Assembly (NCBI GenBank): GCA_001730095.1 | Contig: MDLF01000008.1 | Span: 1-53,755, forward strand | From: Rhodobacteraceae bacterium (ex Bugula neritina AB1) | Lineage (GTDB): Bacteria > Pseudomonadota > Alphaproteobacteria > Rhodobacterales > Rhodobacteraceae | Length of the DNA stretch: 53,755 nucleotides | Direction: 5' to 3' | Shown here: positions 1 through 10,137 of the stretch, one piece after another | How the letters are laid out: each line of letters starts with the position of its first letter | Position numbering within the stretch: position 1 is the first letter of the stretch | The notes under the pieces: generated by a model | Databases searched by the model: none | The model's input: the letters and a program-made list of their open reading frames with translations, nothing else | Told to the model about the DNA's origin: nothing | Made by a program: the position numbers and the translations under genes

Positions 1-78
1 CTTGTCGTAACCTTGGGCCGCGTTGGTAAACCCTGACCCAGAGAAGGCCGCAGTGGCTGTTGCACCGAAATTCCTCAT
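1..78 (-). CDS. 5' fragment of an unidentified protein, cut by the window edge
   Basis: An ATG at 76-78 (complement) opens a frame that stays open for 26 codons to base 1. The peptide starts MRNFGATATAAF and is rich in Ala, Gly, Thr and Ser. An in-frame TGA lies nine codons upstream and no other ATG lies between, so the ATG is the likely start if the gene is real. I see no strong Shine-Dalgarno sequence before it. The stretch 79-267 to its right holds no other gene that I can see. I do not recognise the family and the piece is too short for a functional guess. It could also be a chance open frame. Confidence 0.3.
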   Translation of the reverse strand, partial: MRNFGATATAAFSGSGFTNAAQGYDK

Positions 79-267
79 AGACTGAGAGGCAAGCTCCGCC
101 CTTCAACATGCCATCAAGCCCCTGCTTTAAAACATATTTTACACCAAGGGCAAAACCATGCACCTCTCCTCATCATTCAGAGGATTGTTGCCAGTTAAGA
201 CTTTGAATGGTTTGAGGATGCGACAGCGCCCGGTTGCGTCCGGCACAGGGCACGCGGCAAGGTGGGT

Positions 268-2922
268 TCACGCTTGCAGCCGCCAGTCGTCTTTGCCGGG
301 CTGCTCCGCTTCCTCCCAAGTCGGTTCCGCCGTGGCAGAATCTGTGCGGAAAGCCCCAAGAGCACTGGCCATAGCCTGCGCTTCCTTGGACAGCCCGTGG
401 CTGGAAGTGGTGACTTCCTCAAACAAGCCGGCATTCCGGGTGGTGGCGTCGTCCAGGTTGGCCATCGCAGAGTTGATTTCCTGCAGGCTGCCGGATTGTT
501 CAGAGGACGCTTCGGAAATCGTTTTCATCAGATCTGCGGCACTGACAACAGACCCTGAGATTTCGCTGATGGCTGCGCGGGTCTGTTCAACCAGATCGGC
601 GCCCAGCTCAACGTTTTGACCCGCTTCATCCACAAGAGCGGCAATTTCAGTCGCCGCCTCTTTGGAACGGTGCGCAAGGGTGCGGACCTCCGAGGCAACA
701 ACTGCAAAACCTTTGCCGACGTTGCCGGCGCGGGCGGCTTCGACACCGGCGTTCAGTGCAAGCAGATTGGTCTGCTGGGCAATCGCCTCGATCATGCCGA
801 TGATGCGGGAAATTTTCTCTGAGCTTTCTTTGATCGCCTCCATGGCGCCATAGGTGCGCTTTACCACTTCGATACTGTCGGTCGCGTTGCGCCGGGCCGC
901 TTCAACAGACGCGGAAGCCTCGCCCGAGGCCTGAGCAGTGCCGGTGATCAAAACCGACAGCTGATTCACTGCTGCAGCGGTGCCCGCCAGGGTCTGGGCA
1001 GTGCGTTCGGAACGCTCTGACAGATCGTTAGAAGCGGCGGAGATTTCAGCACTGACGCCGACGATGGACTGACCGTTGGCGCTGAGACTGCGGACCGAAG
1101 CTTCGAGTTGTTCCAGCGCCGCGTTGAAATCGTCGCGCAGCTTGGCATAGCCTTCCCCCATCTCGTCGTGGATGCGGATCGTCAGATCCCCCTGGGACAG
1201 CCGCTCCAGCCCCTTGCCAATAGCAGTCACGGCGACCGTCTGTTCTGCCAGGTGGGCATTGCGTTCTTCGTTGGCGGCGGCTTCAACCTCAGCCTTTTCC
1301 ACCAGCCCGTCGCGAAACACAGCCAAGGCCGTAGCAATCCTGCGGATTTCGTCGCTGGAGCGCTCGTAGCCCTTTACCGGGCGCAAGTTGCCTGCCGCCA
1401 GCCGTTCTGTTGTGCCGCTGATGTCCGACAGCGGGCGCAGGATCAGGATACGGGCCAGGATCAGGGCCAGCACGAACACCCCGGCAGCGACCGCCGCCAG
1501 GATCTGCAACTGCCGTTGGGCATTTGCTACGTCGGCCGCCAGACCTCCGGCAATCGAGGCGATTTCCAGCTGGCTTTCGTTGCCCAGAGCGGTTGCGCCG
1601 CCCGCAAACTCAAGCACCGCCTCCACCGTTGCCATAGTGGCGTCCGCAGCGGCTGACGCGGCCTCCAAGGAGGCAATCTTCAGTACAGGCAGCCCTTGCT
1701 CTGAAACCGCAAGCGCAATCATCCCTTCCAGTTCAGACGCGAAAACCCCACCGTTGAACCCGGTGAAGCCCTGCAGCACGCGCGCGGCCTGCTGCAAAGG
1801 CTCCGCAGCTGCGGACGCAGCGGGAATGCTGGCGGCACCGGCCACTTCCATCGCCGCAATCTGGAACGCGTTGATTGAGCCATTGATTTCAAGCAGTTTC
1901 CCAAGCACCCCGACCTGATTATCCAGCAAGTCCTGAATTGCACTTCTGTTGTCTGCCCCTGCCTGGGCCGCAGCCTCAGCCAAAGCCGCCACTTTGCGGT
2001 CCATAGCCTTGGTCAGCGGACGCACGCTGGCATTGCGCGCTGTAATCACCTTTTTGCGCATCCCCCGCAGCTCGCTGCTGCTGGCCGTCAGGGTTTTCTC
2101 AAACATTTCTATACCGCTGCGCACCTTCTTGCCCCGGAAAGCATCCAGGCCCAGCTCCTCAAGCCTTGCCAGCACCGGCGCGATCCGCTCCAGCGAGTCC
2201 TGCGCCACTTTTCTGAGAGTCCGCTTGGTCGCTGCGTCGCGCACGTAGCTGAGCGACAGTGCCGCACCGGACAGGATGCTGATATCCGCCCGCGCCTCCA
2301 TCAGCTCCTGGACCGCACCGAATTCATGCATCACAAGATTTTCCAGAACCGCATCAACCTGGTCAATGGTTTGCTCACCGCCGGCCTGCAGCCCGATACG
2401 TGCCTCGGATGCCACCGTAACCAGCTTTTGCTGCAAGGCCTGGCTCAGGGTTTGCAGGCTGGCAATCTGCTGGTCGATGCCATGCTGGTTCCGAAACGCG
2501 CCCTGGCGAGCGGCGATCAGATTGTGCAGCATTGCCGATGCCGCAGCTGCGCCTTGGGCAAACTGATCGCGCTCAGCGCCGGACAGGCTGCCAACTGTGC
2601 TTTCAAGGTTTGCGATGGCTTCAGCAGCCTCCTGTTCGGCCACTGCCAACTGATCGCCGGCTTGCGACTGCAGAACACCAATCATTGCGTTCTTGGTTTT
2701 GCTGGCTGCATTGACCAAGGCACTGCTGAGTTCCAGCTGCGGTACCTTCTCACCGGTCAGGATCTCCATCTGGCGGCCCGCCTGGGCAAACACCAGGGTA
2801 ACCAGAACGCCGCCAACCGCGGCTGTGGCCCCCATTGCCATCAAAATCAGCGTTATTTTGGCGCCAATACTGGAGAACAGCCGAAACCTGCCTTTGACCG
2901 GGAGGTCTTTCGTAGAACTCAT
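268..2922 (-). CDS. Methyl-accepting chemotaxis protein (transmembrane, HAMP plus signalling domain)
   Basis: Transmembrane chemoreceptor of about 884 residues that should pass a ligand signal to CheA/CheW. After a short basic N-terminus a membrane segment (about residues 15-40) is followed by a very long Ala-rich, helical sensory region, a second membrane segment near residue 480, HAMP-like linkers and the cytoplasmic coiled-coil signalling domain. The hairpin-tip signature ([20 protein letters not shown], then [10 protein letters not shown]) is intact. The frame continues upstream to 2967, but the ATG at 2922 is preceded by a GGGTGA-like sequence and starts directly before the basic and membrane segments, so I prefer it. 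The sensory region is much longer than the usual four-helix bundle of roughly 150 residues and I cannot name its domain. The C-terminus (WRLQA) has no obvious CheR/CheB tethering pentapeptide. It appears to be a single-gene transcription unit. Confidence 0.9.
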   Translation of the reverse strand: MSSTKDLPVKGRFRLFSSIGAKITLILMAMGATAAVGGVLVTLVFAQAGRQMEILTGEKVPQLELSSALVNAASKTKNAMIGVLQSQAGDQLAVAEQEAAEAIANLESTVGSLSGAERDQFAQGAAAASAMLHNLIAARQGAFRNQHGIDQQIASLQTLSQALQQKLVTVASEARIGLQAGGEQTIDQVDAVLENLVMHEFGAVQELMEARADISILSGAALSLSYVRDAATKRTLRKVAQDSLERIAPVLARLEELGLDAFRGKKVRSGIEMFEKTLTASSSELRGMRKKVITARNASVRPLTKAMDRKVAALAEAAAQAGADNRSAIQDLLDNQVGVLGKLLEINGSINAFQIAAMEVAGAASIPAASAAAEPLQQAARVLQGFTGFNGGVFASELEGMIALAVSEQGLPVLKIASLEAASAAADATMATVEAVLEFAGGATALGNESQLEIASIAGGLAADVANAQRQLQILAAVAAGVFVLALILARILILRPLSDISGTTERLAAGNLRPVKGYERSSDEIRRIATALAVFRDGLVEKAEVEAAANEERNAHLAEQTVAVTAIGKGLERLSQGDLTIRIHDEMGEGYAKLRDDFNAALEQLEASVRSLSANGQSIVGVSAEISAASNDLSERSERTAQTLAGTAAAVNQLSVLITGTAQASGEASASVEAARRNATDSIEVVKRTYGAMEAIKESSEKISRIIGMIEAIAQQTNLLALNAGVEAARAGNVGKGFAVVASEVRTLAHRSKEAATEIAALVDEAGQNVELGADLVEQTRAAISEISGSVVSAADLMKTISEASSEQSGSLQEINSAMANLDDATTRNAGLFEEVTTSSHGLSKEAQAMASALGAFRTDSATAEPTWEEAEQPGKDDWRLQA

Positions 2923-3142
2923 ACTATCACCCAAGCCTTTTGCCCGTATCTTGCGCTCCCGGGCCATTTCTGCGGCGCAGGCACACAGCGCAGCGGCCTG
3001 CTTCTGCTCTAAAGAAAGGGGGAAGACGTAAAGAAAGGGTGAGAATGGCGCAAATATTCCTGCGCATTTTAGTAATCCTATTGCGGAGACCGTGCCGCCG
3101 CCTAAGGCCGCGACGGCCGACCGGGACCGGCCGAAGCCCGCC

Positions 3143-4801
3143 TTACTCCGGCACTCCGGCCTGCCGCAGGGCGCTGGCCCACTCCTGACCAGCAGGGCTC
3201 ATTGCAGCCGGATTGTCGCGCTGGAACTGCGACAGGCTGAATTCCGGTGCCGCTTCCAGCAGCTCTTGCACAGTGCTGCGGGCCTCTGCGTTCTGGCCCG
3301 ACATCTGCTGGGCGATCGCCTTGGAGCGCAGTGGAACCGGGAAGGCGCCCTTGGCCTGCAGCGAGCGGTCCGAGAGTTCAATAGCGCGGCCAAAGTTGCG
3401 CGCCGACAGGTTGGCCAGCGCCGAGAGCGCATCGAAATAGTAACACTGCGGCCCCAACGGCGTCAGCCGACGGGCAGCATCGGTCATCTGCACCGCTTCG
3501 TCAGCCATATCCTGATAGGCCAGCGTCGCCCCTTTGAGCAGCAGCGCCAGCGCCTCATTCGGGTTGTCGCGCAGCGCCAGGTCATAAGCATCCAGCGCCT
3601 GATCGAAGCGGAAGGTGAGATGGCTGCAGATCAGCCCTTTGAGCGTATGCGCCAGCGAAAATCCCGGAGCCGCATCGATTGCCGCATCCGCCAGCTGGCT
3701 GGCAAGGCGACAATCCTCCACTCGGTTGCTGGACAAACCGCGTTCGACCCGCATCACATTCCAGAACCCCATCCAAGTCAGCGGCAGCGCATGGCCGGGC
3801 TCGCGCTCAAGCAAATGGGCGAGAATGCTGTTAGCCTGCTGGAACTTCTGCAGGCTCATTTCCTGCATCAGGGATATGGCCGCCATCAGTAAGGTGTGGC
3901 TTTCCAGCTCCCGCAGCGGCTTGAAATCCGCCAGCCGCACCGCTTCTCCTGCGGCGGTCTGGCCAATCTGCAGGGTTGCATCGCGCAGAACTGCGCTGCG
4001 GCCTTGCATCAGCTTGTCCATCGAACCTTCAAAGCGGCGCGACCAGATCACTTTTTCCCGCACCGCGTCATGCAAGTCGATCTCAGCATGAAAGCCACTG
4101 CCACTGCAGGTTACGGCGCCTGACACCAGGTAATCTGCCCCCGCCACCGCAGAGACATCCGCAGGCCGCACAGTGCCGGGGTTGAATTGGCGGGAAGCCA
4201 AATAAGAGGTGACGGAGAACGCCCAGCTGCGGGACAGGCAGCGCGACAGCTCCTCTGAGACCAGCGACCCCAGCGGCGCGGTGGCCTCTCCTGGCGATCG
4301 GTGTGCAAAGGGCAGCACCGCAATGGAGGGCAGCAACCCGTCCAAAACTACCCGGCCCGGCGGTGCGCCGATCCGTGCTGCCGGGGCTGCTGGCCTTAGT
4401 GAGCACTCTGCCCTTGTCTCTTCCAGCCAAACGTTGAACACCGCCTCATGCGGCAGCTCAAACCCCTCCATGAACTCGGCATTGCCGGTACGGCTGTCCA
4501 GCGCAACCCGATCCAGGTCCAGAATGACCCGCTCCCGGTTGGCATAAAGGAGCCGGGCGGCCTCTGGCCCCAAATGCCGGCGCAATGTTGACAAAGCAGT
4601 GCGCAGGCTGGCTTTGGCCTGTTCCGGCTGCGCCAGGCACCACAGCGTCTTTTCCAAAAAGGCCCGTGTCCGGATCCCGCCTTCGGCGGTGGTCAGCAAA
4701 GCCAAAAGAGCTTGATGCTTGGCGCCAAGCTGGAGACAGGCTCCATCCGCATGGAAGACACCAAAAGCACCAAACCGGCGAATATTCAAAAGGACGGTCA
4801 T
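3143..4801 (-). CDS. Winged-helix transcriptional regulator with TPR-like C-terminus (SARP/CadC-like architecture)
   Basis: About 552 residues. The first ~95 residues look like an OmpR/PhoB-type winged-helix DNA-binding domain (start [13 protein letters not shown], then [10 protein letters not shown]), as found without a receiver in SARP and HilA/CadC-like regulators. A middle region (about 155-260) with [15 protein letters not shown] and DYLVSGAV resembles the segment that links such domains to TPRs in alphaproteobacterial adenylate-cyclase-like regulators. The C-terminal half is helical with TPR-like pairs (for example [21 protein letters not shown]). No cyclase or kinase motif is visible. 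A GTG at 4813 is also possible, but ATG 4801 is preceded by a G-rich stretch and fits the domain start. The target genes are unknown; the perfect palindrome upstream suggests autoregulation. The neighbouring genes do not reveal a function. Confidence 0.7.
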   Translation of the reverse strand: MTVLLNIRRFGAFGVFHADGACLQLGAKHQALLALLTTAEGGIRTRAFLEKTLWCLAQPEQAKASLRTALSTLRRHLGPEAARLLYANRERVILDLDRVALDSRTGNAEFMEGFELPHEAVFNVWLEETRAECSLRPAAPAARIGAPPGRVVLDGLLPSIAVLPFAHRSPGEATAPLGSLVSEELSRCLSRSWAFSVTSYLASRQFNPGTVRPADVSAVAGADYLVSGAVTCSGSGFHAEIDLHDAVREKVIWSRRFEGSMDKLMQGRSAVLRDATLQIGQTAAGEAVRLADFKPLRELESHTLLMAAISLMQEMSLQKFQQANSILAHLLEREPGHALPLTWMGFWNVMRVERGLSSNRVEDCRLASQLADAAIDAAPGFSLAHTLKGLICSHLTFRFDQALDAYDLALRDNPNEALALLLKGATLAYQDMADEAVQMTDAARRLTPLGPQCYYFDALSALANLSARNFGRAIELSDRSLQAKGAFPVPLRSKAIAQQMSGQNAEARSTVQELLEAAPEFSLSQFQRDNPAAMSPAGQEWASALRQAGVPE

Positions 4802-5248
4802 CCGCACCCCCACTTAACGCGTGATACATTCAATATTAAAGCACCGTCATGTTGAACATCTTTAGGTTGTTTTGCAATCATTGATTGCTAAACATACTAT
4901 TTGCACACCCACAATCAGCAAAGACTGTGCAGGCAATCCTCATAATGTACTGTAAATTAATAATATTACCACACGCCCCTCTTAGGAAGATTGATTGTTT
5001 TCGACTGCCCCCTCCGCTCCTTTTCGACATGAACGCGTTGAATAAACACGCAAAGCGCGCATCAAAGGGGCGTTGTTGCAGAACTCCCTCTTGCGGCCTG
5101 ACGCCCCCTTCCCCTCTGGACGTAGGCTCCAGTCTCTTTGAATTTCAGAGCCAAACGGTGACGGCGACAGCCAGAGCAATGGGTTTTGCCGCCCCAACGG
5201 CGTGAGAGTTTCCTTGTTTGAAACCAGTGGGGTGGCAACAACGCATGA
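4802..5248. other. Gene-free, partly AT-rich upstream region
   Basis: Bases 4820-5000 are clearly AT-richer than the surroundings and probably carry the promoter of the TPR regulator on the complement strand. Apart from the 15-bp palindrome at 4874-4888 I see no gene. The short frames here lack Shine-Dalgarno sequences and resemble nothing I know. The part nearest 5248 probably belongs to the remnant insertion sequence that follows. Confidence 0.5.
4874..4888. promoter_or_regulatory. Perfect 15-bp palindrome upstream of the TPR regulator
   Basis: GCAATCA-T-TGATTGC is a perfect inverted repeat with 7-bp arms and a one-base centre, 73 bp upstream of the regulator's ATG in AT-rich DNA. This is the usual size and position of an operator for a homodimeric regulator, so autoregulation is a reasonable inference. 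A further GCAATC half-site occurs at about 4933. No binding protein can be assigned from sequence. Confidence 0.4.
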
Positions 5249-5650
5249 GCCGTTGCTCCCCAAAGACGTACGAAGACCAGAAACCGGACTTCATACAACA
5301 GGGCACCGAGGCAGCGCGCGTTCAGCGACGCGGCAATCCAAGTTTGTCTCACGCTTACGATACTTCGCCAGATCGAGCCATGGGAACGCCACCGGTCCGA
5401 GAAACCATGGCGAGGCAGGCTCGTCCAAAGCGTGTTGCAGCTGGCAAGCTTTGACTGGAACATACTGGACTTCAGAATTCTGTGTCGCCCCCGGAAAACG
5501 TTGTACGTCGCCATCATCCCGCCGCGTCAGAATGCCCAACTTTGGAAGCCATCCACCACGGGAGCTAACGCACGAAACGAAGCTGTGCGAGCCTGCAAAT
5601 ATACTGGACGGGCACTCTGGCAAAGGTAGACCGGCTCTCACCGCCGAAGT
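5249..5650 (+). pseudogene. Decayed, internally deleted IS5-family transposase
   Basis: Read in one frame, this stretch carries scattered conserved blocks of an IS5-type DDE transposase in the right order: FSDAAIQVCLT (5321-5353), LVQSVLQLASFDW...RPRKTL (about 5423-5507) and AIIPPRQNAQLWKPSTTGAN followed by ARNEAVRACKYTGRALW (about 5513-5620). The family normally has about 150 residues, including the first catalytic Asp region, between the second and third blocks; these are missing. A TAG at 5627-5629 sits where an intact copy has Trp (RWSGYHRRS), and the frame reads on as TGSHRRS before homology fades. There is also an in-frame TGA just upstream (5246-5248). The element is dead. It lies between the TPR regulator and cueR, which suggests this junction has been an insertion site. 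Recognition is from memory of the family, not from an alignment. Confidence 0.7.
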
Positions 5651-5708
5651 GTGCAACAAGCCCCCTACCAGCGCAGTCACGGGTGCGGATGCCATGGCCC
5701 TCTGCGGA

Positions 5709-6098
5709 TCACCGCTTGCCTGACAAATCCTTCAGTATCGGGCAATCCGGGCGGCTGTCGCCCGCGCAGCCCTTGACCAGTTCATCCAATGTGTCCCGCA
5801 TTGCCTGCAGGTCGGCAATCTTGGCTTGGATCTTGGCCAGATGCTCCTGTGCCAATTGTTTTACATCAGCACTGGCGCGGCTTTCATCCTCATAAAGCGC
5901 CATCAGGGTGCGGCAATCCTCGATGGTGAACCCCAGCGCCCGGGCGCGGCCGAGAAAGGCCAGCTTGTGCAGGTCAGTCTCGGCAAAGCAGCGGTAGCCG
6001 TTGGCGCTGCGATGCGGCTTGATCAGGCCGATGTCCTCGTAATAGCGGATCGTCTTGGCAGGCAGGCCCGAGCGACTGGAAACATCCCCGATATTCAT
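5709..6098 (-). CDS. cueR: Copper-responsive MerR-family regulator
   Basis: MerR-type activator of 129 residues. The N-terminal winged helix starts MNIGDVSSRSGLPAKTIRYY and is followed by the RYYEDIGL segment typical of the family, then a dimerisation helix. The C-terminal metal loop has two cysteines seven residues apart (C111 and C119, CAGDSRPDC), the spacing by which CueR/HmrR bind a single Cu(I) or Ag(I). These proteins sit on an over-spaced promoter and untwist it when metal binds. The start ATG overlaps the copA stop codon by four bases (ATGA), so the regulator is co-transcribed downstream of the pump it presumably controls. The predicted target is the promoter at 8637-8667. Confidence 0.93.
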   Translation of the reverse strand: MNIGDVSSRSGLPAKTIRYYEDIGLIKPHRSANGYRCFAETDLHKLAFLGRARALGFTIEDCRTLMALYEDESRASADVKQLAQEHLAKIQAKIADLQAMRDTLDELVKGCAGDSRPDCPILKDLSGKR

Positions 6099-8602
6099 GC
6101 ACGCACCTCCTGTTTGCCGCCTGTCTCGGGTACCGGTGCGGCCCGCTCTTCATCTATTGCAGGTTTCAGCCTGCGCAAACGCAGCGCGTTCGACAGTACA
6201 AAAACGCTCGACAGTGCCATTGCACCGGCCGCCAGCGCGGGCGACAGGAGCGGCCCGCCAAAAGGATAAAGCACGCCTGCCGCCACCGGCAGCAAAAGCA
6301 CATTATAGCCAAAAGCCCAGCCCAGGTTCTGGCGAATGTTGCGCATGGTGGCACGGCTGACAGTCAGCGCGTTGACCACACCGCGCAGATCGCCGGAGAC
6401 CAGCACCACATCTGCTGCCTCAATTGCCACATCGGTGCCGGTGCCGATGGCGATGCCCGCATCCGCTGCGGCCAAGGCCGGCGCGTCGTTGATACCATCG
6501 CCGACATAAGCCAGCGCACCATGTTCCGTCTGCAACTCCTGAAGGGCTGTGACCTTGTCTGCAGGCAGGCATTCAGCCTTGACCGCATCAATGCCAAGGC
6601 GCGCGGCAATTGTCTGTGCTGTGGCTGCTGCATCGCCGGTGATCATCGCCACCTTCAATCCCTGATCATGGAACGCCTTGATCGCAGCCGGAGTGCCGGG
6701 CTTGACCGGATCTGCCACCGCCATCACCGCCGCCGCCGTACCGTCAATGGCAGCAAAAAGCGGGGTTTCACCGCGCTCAGCCAGCCTTTGCCCCTCTGTC
6801 TCCAGCGGACCAAGCGTGATGCCTTCGCGTGCCATCAGACGGGCCGCACCGGCCAGCACCGTGCGGCCCTCGACCTCTGCCCGCAGGCCATAGCCGGGAA
6901 TGGCCTCAAAGGCCTCAGCCTTGGCCAGCCTCTTGCCTGCTGCAGCCGTGATGGCGCGGGCGACAGGGTGTTCGGACTGCGCCTCGGCGGCCCCCGTCAG
7001 GCGCAGCACCTCTTCACGGGTGAAGCCCTCAGCGCAGATCAGCTCGGTCAGCGCCGGGCGGCCTTCGGTCAGGGTGCCGGTCTTGTCGAGTGCCACCACG
7101 CGCACCTCCTGCAGACGCTGCAGCGCGTCGCCCTTGCGAAACAGCACCCCCATCTGCGCGGCACGGCCAATGCCAACCATGATCGAGGTCGGTGTTGCCA
7201 GCCCCATGGCGCAGGGGCAGGCAATGATCAGCACAGAGACCCCAGCCACCAGGGCCAAGGGCAGCGACGGCGCCGGGCCGAACACCGACCAGGCCAGCAC
7301 TGTCAGCGCCGCAGCAGCCATCACCGCCGGCACGAACCACAGGGTGATACGGTCGACCAGCCCCTGCACCGGCAGCTTGGCGCCCTGCGCCTGCTCCACC
7401 ATCCGGATGATCTGTGCCAGCACGGTATCGCGCCCCACACGGGTTGCGCGGAATTCCAGCGCGGCGTTACCGTTTATGGTCCCTGCCGTCACTTCATCGC
7501 CGTGGGATTTGGCAACCGGAACCGGTTCGCCAGAAATCATGCTTTCGTCAATGTAGGAACTGCCGGAACTGATCTCGCCATCCACTGCAATCCGTTCGCC
7601 CGGGCGGACCCGGATCAGATCGCCAACGCCAATCTCCTCGACCAGGGTTTCAATCGGATCACCGGCCAAGACCACCATGGCGGTTTTCGGCTGTAGTCCC
7701 GCCAGCTTACGGATCGCAGCACCGGTGCGGCCTTTGGCACGGGCCTCCAGGAAGCGCCCGGTGAGGATCAGCGCGACAATCACTGCGGCTGCCTCATAGT
7801 AGACATTGGCGGTGCCGGCAGGCAGCAGGCCGGGCGCAAATGTGGAGATCATGGAAAATCCAAAGGCCGCTGAGGTTCCCAAGGCCACCAGCGCATTCAT
7901 GTCGGGGGCACCCCGGAACAATGCCGGGAACCCTTTGGTGTAAAACTGCCGCCCCGGCCCCGCCAGCACCGCAAAAGTCAGCACAAATTGCAGTAAATTA
8001 CTGTTTTTTATACCGATGTTTTCCATCACCCAGTGATGCAACGCCGGGATTACATGGCCGCCCATCTCAATCAGGAACACCGGGAGGGTCAGCAGTGCGG
8101 CAATCAGAACCTGACGGCCCAGCGCGAAAACAGCCTCCGCATTGCGTCGGCTGGCTTGCTCTGCTTCATCCTCTGCCGGGCCACTAACGCGGGCGGGATA
8201 GCCTGCCTTCGTCACTGCGCGGGCCAGGTCCGCGGCGCGGACCATGCCTGTCAGGTAGCGGACCTGTGCAGTTTCATTGGCGAGGTTGACCTGTGCCCCA
8301 AGCACCCCCGGCACCGCCAGCAAAGCCCGCTCAGCCCGGCCGATGCAGGACGCGCAGGTCATTCCGCTGATCAGCAATGCAGCCTCCGATTCCGCTGCCG
8401 GATAGCCCGCGGCAGTCAGGGCGCGGGTCAAATCCGCCAGCAGCACCGTTGCCACTGCTTCCACCCGGGCCGTGGCATTGGCCAGATTTACCGACGCGCC
8501 CAGCACCCCTTCAACCCCCGTCAATGCGCGTTCGGCCCGACCAGCGCAGCCCGCACAGCTGAGACCGGTGATTTGTAAGGCGTAACGGGTTGTGTCTGGC
8601 AT
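6095..8602 (-). CDS. copA: Cu(I)-exporting P1B-type ATPase
   Basis: About 835 residues. Two N-terminal heavy-metal-associated domains carry CxxC at residues 16-19 (CAGC) and 83-86 (CASC). The transmembrane copper site CPC is at 462-464, the phosphorylation motif DKTGT at 506-510 (Asp506), and the SEHP and GDGINDAPAL motifs of P1B-ATPases follow. This pump expels cytoplasmic Cu(I) to the periplasm using ATP. The frame extends upstream to 8713, but that extension would cross the promoter and operator; ATG 8602 directly precedes the first metal-binding domain and gives the expected length. cueR follows with a 4-bp overlap. All key residues appear intact. Confidence 0.95.
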   Translation of the reverse strand: MPDTTRYALQITGLSCAGCAGRAERALTGVEGVLGASVNLANATARVEAVATVLLADLTRALTAAGYPAAESEAALLISGMTCASCIGRAERALLAVPGVLGAQVNLANETAQVRYLTGMVRAADLARAVTKAGYPARVSGPAEDEAEQASRRNAEAVFALGRQVLIAALLTLPVFLIEMGGHVIPALHHWVMENIGIKNSNLLQFVLTFAVLAGPGRQFYTKGFPALFRGAPDMNALVALGTSAAFGFSMISTFAPGLLPAGTANVYYEAAAVIVALILTGRFLEARAKGRTGAAIRKLAGLQPKTAMVVLAGDPIETLVEEIGVGDLIRVRPGERIAVDGEISSGSSYIDESMISGEPVPVAKSHGDEVTAGTINGNAALEFRATRVGRDTVLAQIIRMVEQAQGAKLPVQGLVDRITLWFVPAVMAAAALTVLAWSVFGPAPSLPLALVAGVSVLIIACPCAMGLATPTSIMVGIGRAAQMGVLFRKGDALQRLQEVRVVALDKTGTLTEGRPALTELICAEGFTREEVLRLTGAAEAQSEHPVARAITAAAGKRLAKAEAFEAIPGYGLRAEVEGRTVLAGAARLMAREGITLGPLETEGQRLAERGETPLFAAIDGTAAAVMAVADPVKPGTPAAIKAFHDQGLKVAMITGDAAATAQTIAARLGIDAVKAECLPADKVTALQELQTEHGALAYVGDGINDAPALAAADAGIAIGTGTDVAIEAADVVLVSGDLRGVVNALTVSRATMRNIRQNLGWAFGYNVLLLPVAAGVLYPFGGPLLSPALAAGAMALSSVFVLSNALRLRRLKPAIDEERAAPVPETGGKQEVRA

Positions 8603-8636
8603 CGGGAAACCGCCGGAATTTGGTACTTTGACAGGA

Positions 8637-8667
8637 GATATGAGGGTTCCAGTCAGGGGAAGGTCAA
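8637..8667 (-). promoter_or_regulatory. CueR-type promoter/operator of copA-cueR
   Basis: On the complement strand TTGACC (8667-8662) is followed, after a 19-bp spacer, by CATATC (8642-8637). The spacer contains CCTTCCCCTGACTGGAA, very close to the known copA operator of enterobacteria (ACCTTCC...GGAAGGT), although the right arm is imperfect (GGAACCC). The 19-bp spacing is the hallmark of MerR-family promoters, which are weak until the metal-bound regulator distorts the DNA. The leader to the copA ATG is short, about 30 bases. Confidence 0.8.
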
Positions 8668-8939
8668 GAGGCAGCGGCCAAAAACCTTCCCAAAACAGAA
8701 AGCCAACAGGCAAGCCCCTGTAAGGGAGAGCTTTTCCAAATTCGGGAATGGCGCGGACTGCCAGTCGGCTGTCGCATCCGGAGTAAAGCCCGGCACATCT
8801 TCCCTGTTAGGATGCCGAGGCAATGCTTGCGTGCAGTGGCCCGCAAATGTAACGCTGAACCGGACCAGAAACGGCATCGCCGCTGGCAAGGAATTCACCC
8901 CGGGCGTGACCCGGCGAATAACGACGAAGGACCAAACAC
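8668..8939. other. Intergenic region between the divergent copA promoter and frmA
   Basis: No gene is visible here; short frames lack ribosome sites and recognisable composition. It must hold the frmA promoter, for which I cannot point to convincing -35/-10 boxes. A GAAGGA Shine-Dalgarno lies at about 8925-8931, before the frmA ATG. Confidence 0.4.
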
Positions 8940-10055
<1,116 letters not shown>

Positions 10056-10077
10056 TACCGGATTCATGTGAAACAGG

Positions 10078-10105
10078 AAAACGCAGGCCATTGGGCCTGC
10101 GTTTT
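10078..10105. terminator. Bidirectional rho-independent terminator between frmA and spoVR
   Basis: Perfect 12-bp inverted repeat AAAACGCAGGCC / GGCCTGCGTTTT with a 4-base loop. It gives a GC-rich stem with a T-run on the 3' side of both strands. It lies between two convergent genes and can serve both. Confidence 0.9.
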
Positions 10106-10137
10106 CTATTTGAGAGAACAGCAGGACAAGCCTGCCA

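Noticed and set aside
3100-3142. CGGCCG-rich inverted repeat considered as terminator of the TPR regulator
   Set aside because: Short self-complementary GC words are frequent here, and no T-run follows on the complement strand.
5062-5517. 151-codon complement-strand frame
   Set aside because: It overlaps the plus-strand IS5 remnant, lacks a ribosome site and resembles nothing.
8603-8713. N-terminal extension of copA
   Set aside because: It would cover the CueR promoter and encode a non-homologous leader.
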